This document shows positions 1 to 4,754 of a stretch of DNA of 5,618 nt, one piece after another. This stretch comes from Candidatus Latescibacterota bacterium (lineage in GTDB: Bacteria; JAAXHH01; JABIQT01), in contig JABIQT010001069.1 in the NCBI GenBank assembly GCA_018667995.1, positions 1-5,618 on the forward strand, given 5' to 3'. A program made the position numbers and the translations under genes. A model generated the notes under the pieces. It was given only the letters and a program-made list of their open reading frames with translations, was not told the origin of the DNA and did no database searches. Positions within the stretch are counted from its first letter, which is position 1. Each line of letters starts with the position of its first letter.

Positions 1-2
1 GC

Positions 3-524
3 CGTTCCATGACCAGGACGGTTGGTGAAGAAGCATCGGAGAGCGTCACGCGTTTATATCGGTCGCTGGTCCGCACCAACAATGATCTCCTGGCAGAACG
101 CGTGCCCTGGATCCTCTGCCGCGGTGACGTAAGAGATATGAACACCATCGTAACACCCGACAATAAGGTACGTTTCATAGATTTTGACAGTGCTGAATTT
201 GCCCCGGCACTATTCGATCTGGTAATGCCTCGTATTCAGTGGACCCTTGGAAAACACTATACGCTCCTTAACGCGGTTGATACCGTACAGATCGTTCGCG
301 GATACCATGCTGGTCGACCACTTACGGATGCTGAGTGGCGGTGCTACCCGCTCGTGTGGGCCGCATATTATGCCGATCGTATGACTTTTCTGCTTCACCG
401 AAGGCAACAGGGCACGCGCCACAAAGAGATCGACTTGCTCCTGGATCATGTGCTGAATCTCCCCGAAACGGCCGTCGGACTGGGGCAGGATGTCGTTGAT
501 TCTGTGCGGGACTCATTGGAGTGA
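3..524 (+). CDS. APH/CotS/homoserine-kinase-like phosphotransferase, C-terminal part (5' end outside window)
   Basis: The frame is open from the left edge of the window, and the family (about 300 residues) has an N-terminal nucleotide-binding lobe that is absent here, so the true start lies upstream; the ATG at 9 is probably internal. Numbering from that ATG, residues 38-45 read RGDVRDMN, which is the Brenner motif HxDxxxxN of aminoglycoside/choline/homoserine kinases: catalytic Asp40 and Asn45 are kept, but the usual His is Arg38. Residues 57-71 (IDFDSAEFAPALFDL) are the metal-binding DFG-like segment with Asp58. The family transfers the gamma-phosphate of ATP or GTP to a hydroxyl of a small molecule in the cytoplasm; the substrate cannot be told from this part. 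The rest (72-171) is the helical C-terminal substrate lobe. The gene ends at TGA 522-524, inside a small inverted repeat. Family assignment is fairly secure; resistance to an antibiotic should not be assumed. Confidence 0.8.
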   Translation, partial: RSMTRTVGEEASESVTRLYRSLVRTNNDLLAERVPWILCRGDVRDMNTIVTPDNKVRFIDFDSAEFAPALFDLVMPRIQWTLGKHYTLLNAVDTVQIVRGYHAGRPLTDAEWRCYPLVWAAYYADRMTFLLHRRQQGTRHKEIDLLLDHVLNLPETAVGLGQDVVDSVRDSLE

Positions 525-528
525 GTCC
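509..528. repeat. Perfect 7-bp inverted repeat across the phosphotransferase stop codon
   Basis: GGACTCA (509-515) and TGAGTCC (522-528) are exact inverse complements with a 6-base loop, and the right arm contains the TGA stop codon at 522-524. In RNA it would form a short hairpin at the gene end. It is followed by AGACAATTT rather than a run of T, so it is at best a weak terminator; it may also protect the 3' end or be chance. Confidence 0.4.
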
Positions 529-930
529 AGACAATTTGACTAACCGTATGGCGAATCGCCAATCAAGTGAAACAGACCTCATCCAAATTGCTCATGAGTA
601 TGGTTGCCAAACCAAACTTCTATGATTTGGCATTCTATGTTCGCGGGAATAGGGCTCGTGGCAAGATCCCAGTTGTGGCGGGTGCCAGTCGGACAGCAGG
701 TGTTACGATTTTCTCAAAACTTGCCCGAGGGCGGGTGCGGGGCAGCCTTCACTATCTCGTAGCTGGTAGGTTCGGACTGAGATTACATAACTCGCGCCAT
801 CTGTTTTCCTCATATTGCCTTCTTGAAATCCATGATTCGGGAGCGCTTTCTCCGTATCCCTGAATCGATGCCGCCGCTCAGATATGTTGTACGGCGCCCG
901 CCGTCTGTGTACTTCTTCCTGCATCCACGA
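525..930. other. Gene-poor gap; no recognisable gene
   Basis: About 400 bases without a convincing gene. Three plus-strand frames are open for short stretches: a 25-codon frame from ATG 548; a 98-codon frame from GTG 567 to TGA 861-863, rich in Arg/Gly/Ser with no motif I know and no Shine-Dalgarno sequence; and a frame open from 781 with ATG 832 that ends at TAG 982-984, 50 codons (MIRERFLRIPESMPPLRYVV at its start), one base short of the next possible GTG start. None matches a family I recognise. An imperfect inverted repeat (GATTCGGGA 834-842 and TCCCTGAATC 857-866) lies within it. The gap may hold a remnant of a decayed gene, or simply be non-coding. Confidence 0.4.
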
Positions 931-959
931 TTGCGTTTGAAGGAAGACCATTTTCTAAT
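931..959 (+). promoter_or_regulatory. Possible sigma-70-type promoter of the RimJ/RimL-like acetyltransferase
   Basis: TTGCGT (931-936) and TCTAAT (954-959) are separated by 17 bases, the preferred spacing. The -10 box matches TATAAT at five of six positions, the -35 box matches TTGACA only at its TTG. Transcription would start near 966 and give a leader of about 40 bases before ATG 1008. Judged from sequence alone. Confidence 0.4.
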
Positions 960-1007
960 CCACCCTTACAACTTAGTCGGCTAGTGTATTCTCAGGACTT
1001 TGAACCC

Positions 1008-1565
1008 ATGCAACACGAGACCGATAGGATGATCATACGCGAATTCGAGATGAGCGATTGGACGGCGGTGCACCGATACGGAGCTGATCTGAATATCATG
1101 AAGTATGCGATATACCATGCTAACTCCGAAACGGATACCAGGAACTTCGTAATGCGCGCCATGGAAAGTGCGGAAGAAGAACCCCGTACGGAATTCGAGA
1201 GAGCCGTAGTCCTAAGGGATAGTCCAGACACGCTGATTGGTGGCTGCGGTTTCAGTCTTGAGGACGAGAACGACCGAGAATGGCGCATCGGTTATTGCTT
1301 TCATTCAGATTTCTGGGGGAATGGATATGGTACGGAAGTCTGTAAGTCACTGCTCCAATTCGGATTCTGTGACTGCGGAGCCCATCGCGTCTCAGCCGTA
1401 TGTGACATTGAGAATATCGGCTCTATACGAGTACTTGAGAAAAGCGGTCTGGTCCGCGAGGGGCGGTTCAGGGAGAAATCCTGGGGACTCGGTGAGTGGC
1501 ATGATGAGCTCCAATACGCTATGCTTGACTCCCAGTGGCACGAGAATCAGTCCTCTCCGAGTTGA
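1008..1565 (+). CDS. GNAT-family N-acetyltransferase, RimJ/RimL type
   Basis: A 185-residue single-domain protein, the usual length for RimJ/RimL-like acetyltransferases, which move an acetyl group from acetyl-CoA to an amino group (protein N-termini, amino sugars, aminoglycosides or other small amines). The start ATG 1008 is preceded by AGGA (994-997); the frame also has an upstream GTG at 984, but the sequence before residue 1 adds nothing typical, and MQHETDRMIIREFEMSDW at the chosen start is the normal first beta strand ('T.RL.LR....D'). Residues 93-110 (RIGYCFHSDFWGNGYGTE) carry the acetyl-CoA-binding motif A with the WGNGYGTE loop. Residues 136-148 (N..S.RVLEKSGL) followed by REGRFREK are the conserved motif B of this subfamily. 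No signal peptide or membrane segment. It lies 76 bases before the next acetyltransferase on the same strand, so cotranscription is possible. Substrate unknown. The gene is intact. Confidence 0.88.
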   Translation: MQHETDRMIIREFEMSDWTAVHRYGADLNIMKYAIYHANSETDTRNFVMRAMESAEEEPRTEFERAVVLRDSPDTLIGGCGFSLEDENDREWRIGYCFHSDFWGNGYGTEVCKSLLQFGFCDCGAHRVSAVCDIENIGSIRVLEKSGLVREGRFREKSWGLGEWHDELQYAMLDSQWHENQSSPS

Positions 1566-1627
1566 TGCGGTGATGCCGATTCTCTATCGAACTTTCAAGC
1601 AGGTCACTATTCGTCGCTGAAGTATAG

Positions 1628-1634
1628 AAGGAGG
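1628..1634 (+). promoter_or_regulatory. Strong Shine-Dalgarno sequence of the tandem-GNAT gene
   Basis: AAGGAGG ends 7 bases before ATG 1642, an almost ideal site that fixes the start of the gene. It follows directly on the sequence GAAGTATAGA (1619-1628), which recurs just after the gene. Confidence 0.8.
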
Positions 1635-1641
1635 CAACGTA

Positions 1642-2646
1642 ATGAAAATCCACTACTGGGAGCCTGAGGACAGCTCCGCATTGGTCGGGTTCTACAACGA
1701 TGAATTCCTTCAGATTCCCTACTATTACCCCGTTTCTGATTCCGAGTTTATCTATGGCATTCGCTTTCAGGAGGAGGAAGATCTGTCCTACCCAGACCTC
1801 TCAGACGTCAAGGTCATCGTGGCCGAAGAGCAGGGACAGATCGTCGGTTTCTCCCATGTGGCCATCTGGACCCGGGAGCACGATAGCCAGCTCGGTGGGG
1901 CTTGGCGCATTGAGGATCGCATGCATGATCGCATGGGGTTGGTGCTCTTCTTTCACTACAGAAGGGGTCATCGTGCGGGAGGTACGGCATTAATGGAGGC
2001 CACGGAGCAGTACTGCAAGGGCTTCGGGGTGTCGCAGATTCGCATATTCAGCCACTATGGGTACCGATTTCATCGCTATTCCCATCCCTTCGGGTCGGAC
2101 CGTATGCCACATGTGTTGTCGCTTCTCGGATTGCATAAATACCGGGCAATTCTTGGGTGGAGTTACACGGTTATTCCCGATTTTGCCGCCTCTGAACCCG
2201 CAGATACGCTACCCGCTATCTCATATGAGACTGAGCTGCATTCCGGTAGAGGGGATCTGCCCAACATCGAAATCACCGTGAAACGTCACGACGAAAAGAT
2301 TGCCAGTACGCTCGTCTGGTCTGCAGGCCACACCTGTCGTGCTGGCGAAGCGCAGTCCATGTTCAAGATCATGTGGTTTTATGTGAGCGATGAGGCCAAT
2401 CGTGGACAACGACTTGGTTCTTTCATGATACAACGTCTATTGTGGGAAGCGAAAAAGGCCGGATACCAACATGCGTCCACGGGGGCAGCCACCGGCAATC
2501 ATCGGGCGAATCTGTTATATTACAATACAGGTTTTGAGACTGTGGATACCAACTATACCTACTTCAAAGACTTCGACGATCCGGTGACGGGCTACGCGCT
2601 CGACGATGATCCTCACCCTAACAGTGGCGCACTACTCTATACTTAG
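1642..2646 (+). CDS. Tandem-domain GNAT acetyltransferase (two GNAT folds)
   Basis: A 334-residue protein made of two acetyltransferase folds. The N-terminal domain covers about residues 1-165: a first strand (MKIHYWEPEDSSALVGFYND), a central strand VIVAEEQGQIVGFSHVAI (58-75), and motif A at 108-113 (RGHRAG) followed by GTALMEATEQYCKGFG. The C-terminal domain covers about 195-315: MWFYVSDEANRGQRLGSF (244-261) with motif A RGQRLG at 254-259, and N286-H-R-A289...Y293...G297-F298, the classic N..A...Y...GF ending. Both loops share the pattern RGxRxG, in place of the more common R..G.G. Known two-domain GNATs include mycothiol synthase-like proteins and Eis-like enzymes; often only one half is catalytic. 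Here the C-terminal half looks the more canonical. The tail (316-334) is acidic. Cytosolic; substrate not predictable. ATG 1642 is chosen because of AAGGAGG. The gene is intact and ends with TAG 2644-2646. Confidence 0.85.
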   Translation: MKIHYWEPEDSSALVGFYNDEFLQIPYYYPVSDSEFIYGIRFQEEEDLSYPDLSDVKVIVAEEQGQIVGFSHVAIWTREHDSQLGGAWRIEDRMHDRMGLVLFFHYRRGHRAGGTALMEATEQYCKGFGVSQIRIFSHYGYRFHRYSHPFGSDRMPHVLSLLGLHKYRAILGWSYTVIPDFAASEPADTLPAISYETELHSGRGDLPNIEITVKRHDEKIASTLVWSAGHTCRAGEAQSMFKIMWFYVSDEANRGQRLGSFMIQRLLWEAKKAGYQHASTGAATGNHRANLLYYNTGFETVDTNYTYFKDFDDPVTGYALDDDPHPNSGALLYT

Positions 2647-2657
2647 GGGAAGTATAG

Positions 2658-2873
2658 AGGTTCGGACGAGTCGCCCATTTGAAGGTACTACGCGTAAATC
2701 CAGAGAATGTAACCATAGACCAGCAGACCCGTACACTGTACGTGGCGTTTGACGACCACGATCTCTGGGATGGTGAGCGTGAGATCACCTATAATCGATT
2801 CAGGATCGATCCATTGAGACCGGATGTGTCGCCAGATGCCTATGAGGGGAGCCGTTGTATCAACGGCGAGTAG
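2658..2873 (+). CDS. Short hypothetical reading frame, possibly a gene remnant
   Basis: The frame is open from 2658 after an in-frame TAG and runs to TAG 2871-2873. The only usable start is TTG 2679 (64 residues); no good Shine-Dalgarno sequence stands in front of it. The translation has a protein-like composition: acidic and rich in Asp/Arg, with LYVAFDDHDLWDGEREITYN in the middle (about residues 20-39), suggesting beta strands of a soluble protein. I do not recognise the family. It follows the tandem-GNAT gene by only about 30 bases and could be its cotranscribed partner, or the tail of a gene that lost its 5' part. The antisense frame over the same bases (2688-2882) is similarly long but hydrophobic without pattern, and looks less likely. 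Confidence 0.35.
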   Translation, partial: RFGRVAHLKVLRVNPENVTIDQQTRTLYVAFDDHDLWDGEREITYNRFRIDPLRPDVSPDAYEGSRCINGE

Positions 2874-2970
2874 TACGCCCACCGGCGGCTATATCGAACA
2901 CCGGAAACGCACCAACTTGAGTTGAAGCATCACCGATTCAAAGTTCTTGAGCAAACCGGTGACATAAACG

Positions 2971-3010
2971 AAAACGCCATCTGCACCCGATCGGATGCAA
3001 ATGGCGTTTT
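2971..3010 (-). terminator. 40-base palindromic hairpin, terminator of the leftward membrane-protein gene
   Basis: AAAACGCCAT (2971-2980) and ATGGCGTTTT (3001-3010) are perfect inverse complements and enclose a further palindromic core, TGCACCCGATCGGATGCA (2982-2999). The only two mismatches in 20 pairs (2981/3000 and 2986/2995) are C-A on the plus-strand RNA but G-U wobbles on the minus-strand RNA, so the leftward transcript folds into an unbroken stem. On the minus strand the stem ends in TTTTCGTTT, a U-rich tail. It lies 55 bases after the stop of the gene at 3065-3457 (-). The rightward transcript would also form most of the stem with GTTTT at its end, so the element may work in both directions between converging transcripts. 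Confidence 0.75.
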
Positions 3011-3064
3011 GGTAGTGTAAAGAAAGTTTCGCCGAGGTTAATCTTGCTGACCGCAAAGCAGGTG

Positions 3065-3457
3065 CTAGAAACTCTCTGTATAGGCGGGTTCCGCATCGAC
3101 ATATTCGCCGGTATTACCGGATACCATTCTCTGACGATCCTTACGACTATATGCGATGCCATCGTATACTCTCTGGCCAGACGGAGAATCCAGAAAGGCC
3201 ACGAACGCTTCTGGTGATTCGAACTTTTTCATGAGTTGGTTAAGTAAGTCCGTTTGGGCTTTGATACGCATACGTTCGGTTCGACTCGTCGAAACCTGCC
3301 AGACCATGAATCCTAACAGACTGCCCAATATAGAAATGATCATGACGGCCATGAATCCATCGTCAATTCCGCCCCGAAGAACCGGAACTCCGACGAGCAG
3401 CCCCACGCCTATTAGGATGCCGACCAGGACGCGTTCACGTTGGTTATAGTTCAGCAT
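3065..3457 (-). CDS. Small two-helix membrane protein of unknown function
   Basis: A 130-residue protein. The frame can be extended to 3508, but ATG 3457 is preferred because GGAGGT (3463-3468 on the minus strand) lies 5 bases in front. Residues about 10-27 (VLVGILIGVGLLVGVPVL) and about 35-54 (FMAVMIISILGSLLGFMVWQ) are two hydrophobic membrane segments joined by a short loop RGGIDDG. The charged segment 59-80 (RTERMRIKAQTDLLNQLMKKFE) is probably a helix, followed by SPEAFVAFLDSPSGQRVYDG (81-100), a pattern I associate with small membrane proteins found near ECF sigma factors in environmental bacteria; this link is from memory and not checked. The tail is polar. The N-terminal NQRERVLVGI and positive C-terminal part suggest a hairpin with both ends in the cytoplasm. 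An ECF sigma fragment on the same strand lies 0.9 kb upstream. The gene looks intact and has its own terminator. Confidence 0.75.
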   Translation of the reverse strand: MLNYNQRERVLVGILIGVGLLVGVPVLRGGIDDGFMAVMIISILGSLLGFMVWQVSTSRTERMRIKAQTDLLNQLMKKFESPEAFVAFLDSPSGQRVYDGIAYSRKDRQRMVSGNTGEYVDAEPAYTESF

Positions 3458-3516
3458 GAATGACCTCCATTGTGATTTAGAGATGCTAAGGGTAGCGACC
3501 TGCGGCACTCTTGGTG

Positions 3517-3545
3517 ACTATCCGAAGTTCGAGTCGTGGAATCAA
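3517..3545 (-). promoter_or_regulatory. Weak candidate promoter of the two-helix membrane protein
   Basis: On the minus strand TTGATT (3545-3540) and GATAGT (3522-3517) are 17 bases apart, each matching the sigma-70 consensus at four of six positions. It would leave a leader of roughly 50-55 bases before ATG 3457. The match is modest and could be chance. Confidence 0.25.
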
Positions 3546-3713
3546 CGGATGACGAACAATTGTCTGCTTTAGGAAGCAAGCCTGTAAGAAACAAGTATAG
3601 TCTTCAGACTTCCCTTGACATGCACATGTTTCAAGAAAGCAACTGTGTCGTGGTTCACGCACCGATATGGAACCTAAAATCGTGTAAAATGAGGTGTATA
3701 AATTCAAATATAC

Positions 3714-3786
3714 GGGAGGATCCATGAATAGGCAAGAAATGGCCTTGCGCTGTGCAGCAAAGAGGTATCATGAAACCTCCGCCTGA
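3714..3786 (+). other. Strong ribosome binding site and 20-codon frame in front of the HIT pseudogene
   Basis: GGGAGGA (3714-3720) stands 3 bases before ATG 3724, preceded by an AT-rich stretch with -10-like TAAAAT (3685-3690) and TATAAA (3697-3702) but no clear -35 box. The frame from ATG 3724 stops after 20 codons at TGA 3784-3786. It probably marks the original start of the HIT gene, with a later indel putting the HIT frame out of register; the alternative start ATG 3770 is in the HIT frame and has AGAGG (3761-3765) 4 bases in front. It could also be a short leader peptide. Confidence 0.45.
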
Positions 3787-4262
3787 CGAGTAGCAGTGTC
3801 CTTTCTGACTGATCGTTCGGAACGACTTCAACGAGCACGTTCTGACCACCCCGTCTGATGCGATCTATCGGGACGAGTGTCTGATGGCCTTTATCAGTGC
3901 CCATCAGTGGACGAAGTACAGGGACTACGTGCTCATCATCCCCAACCAGTACTTTGAAAATCTGTATGAACTACCCGACGAAGTCGGCGGGAAGATCCAT
4001 TCCCTCTCGAGGCGAAGCGTTCTGGCCAAGAAGGCGGTCTACAGATGTGACGGCGTCTCCACCAGGCAGCACAATGAGCCGGCGGGAAACCAGGATGTGT
4101 GGCACTATCATCTCCATGTATTTTACCGATATGAGCAGGACAATCTGTATACGGGACGGTATACCCTGCTGCCCCCCTGCGGACCTGGCAGAATATGCCA
4201 CTCGCCTGCTTAGCGTAATCGACTATGCCGTAGATGCATGGGTGAAGTATCTGGTTGAATCA
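3770..4262 (+). pseudogene. HIT-family (histidine triad) protein gene, disrupted
   Basis: HIT proteins are small cytosolic nucleotide hydrolases/transferases that use H-x-H-x-H. In the frame of ATG 3770 the family is unmistakable: residues 54-69 VLIIPNQYFENLYELP, 93-103 CDGVSTRQHNE, and 107-121 NQDVWHYHLHVFYRY with the triad His112, His114 (nucleophile), His116; the usual HVFPRY is HVFYRY here. The gene is broken three times. TAG at 3791-3793 and TGA at 3806-3808 interrupt the N-terminus; the TGA stands exactly where the second Cys of the zinc-type CPFC motif belongs (tgt cct ttc tga). A run of six C (4172-4177) shifts the frame by one: LLPP continues as ADLAEYATRLLSVIDYAVDAW in the next frame, and five C would restore it. 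After about codon 155 the sequence runs into the antisense of a sigma-factor fragment, so the natural end is unclear. Most of the protein core is well kept, so the breakage is recent, or one or more lesions are sequencing or assembly errors. Confidence 0.85.
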
Positions 4263-4319
4263 CGGCAATCGTCCAGGATGAGATCTTTCTTCGCAGAGAG
4301 GAGACCGGAGTTCGTCGTT

Positions 4320-4466
4320 CTGTGCGGCATCCTCCGCTAGGTGGAAATCGCCGAGAATGGACTGGGCATATCCCACAGCCATATCCTGAAACCGCAGGAC
4401 AAGCTGGTCAAAGGCATAGGGATCTCCTGATTGGGCCTCTACCACAATTTCATATAGCGGGACCAT
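4320..4466 (-). pseudogene. 5' fragment of an ECF-type RNA polymerase sigma-70 factor
   Basis: From ATG 4466 (minus strand), preceded 4 bases away by GGAGG (4471-4475), the first 49 codons are a clear start of an extracytoplasmic-function sigma factor: EAQSGDPYAFDQLVLRFQDM at about residues 10-29, then AVGYAQSILGDFHLAEDAAQ (30-49), which is the beginning of region 2 that binds the core enzyme and the -10 element. After DAAQ, where family members continue with E-A-F-x-x-A-Y, the sequence changes abruptly to NDELRSPLCEERS and stops at 4260. Region 2.3-2.4, the linker and region 4 are missing; full-length proteins have about 170-200 residues or more. The start signals are intact while the rest is gone, which points to a deletion or insertion junction near 4320 rather than slow decay. 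On the other strand the same junction meets the tail of the HIT pseudogene. Confidence 0.8.
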
Positions 4467-4617
4467 GCGGCCTCCGTGGAATGTGTGTTCAAATTCGTCG
4501 TCCGGATGTTGTTCTCATGGATAAGACCCAATAGCCATTAGCATGCTTTGATTCGGCTTCAAGAAAAATCGAGCTCTGTACCGAGAGGATTCGATATAGT
4601 CCATTATTCTGCCAGGG
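4467..4617. other. Upstream region of the sigma fragment; no clear gene
   Basis: Bases 4467-4617 should contain the promoter of the leftward sigma fragment, but I see no good -35/-10 pair. A 29-codon leftward frame (ATG 4604, MDYIESSRYRARFFLKPNQS at its start, stop at TGA 4515-4517) is too short to be judged. Confidence 0.3.
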
Positions 4618-4749
4618 ATGTCAAAGGAGATCATGGCCATCTCTGCCCGGCAATTCGCGCCAGCAGGGACAGGTGGTATGCATCCTGAATTGGGTGATAA
4701 TATCAGGCCGCGGCCATTTGAACTTTTCGAAATGACAACTATGCGGTAA
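4618..4749 (+). CDS. Small unrecognised reading frame (43 codons)
   Basis: The frame runs from ATG 4618 to TAA 4747-4749. AAGGAG (4624-4629) precedes a second in-frame ATG at 4633 by only 3 bases, giving a 38-residue version. The translation (ISARQFAPAGTGGMHPELGD near the start, then PRPFELFEM) has a balanced, protein-like composition but fits no family I know and is too short for a domain call. It ends 5 bases before the ATG of the broken acetyltransferase gene, so it might be a translationally coupled small gene, or a remnant of a longer gene lost in the same decay. Confidence 0.25.
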   Translation: MSKEIMAISARQFAPAGTGGMHPELGDNIRPRPFELFEMTTMR

Positions 4750-4754
4750 CAGAC

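Larger units (their letters stand above)
1619..2658. repeat. Short direct repeat GAAGTATAGA flanking the tandem-GNAT gene
   Basis: The ten bases GAAGTATAGA occur at 1619-1628, just before the Shine-Dalgarno sequence of the tandem-GNAT gene, and again at 2649-2658, two bases after its stop codon. The copies are about 1030 bases apart and enclose exactly this one gene. A related CAAGTATAG lies at 3592-3600. Ten bases can recur by chance; the exact placement at both borders is what makes it worth recording. Confidence 0.4.

Noticed and set aside
640-740. A cysteine-rich stretch (CGGCQSDSRC) in one frame, reminiscent of DUF3795-type zinc proteins
   Set aside because: It is bounded by stop codons on both sides, the cysteine spacing fits only loosely, and nothing else of the family is present.
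834-866. Imperfect inverted repeat GATTCGGGA / TCCCTGAATC as a terminator
   Set aside because: It has a bulge, a loop of about 14 bases and no T run, and there is no recognised gene directly before it.
1237-1620. A 127-codon rightward frame inside the first GNAT gene
   Set aside because: It is a shadow in another frame of the RimJ/RimL-like gene, without motif or ribosome binding site.
3615-3643. A perfect TTGACA box at 3615-3620
   Set aside because: No -10-like hexamer is found 15-19 bases downstream, so it is not called a promoter.
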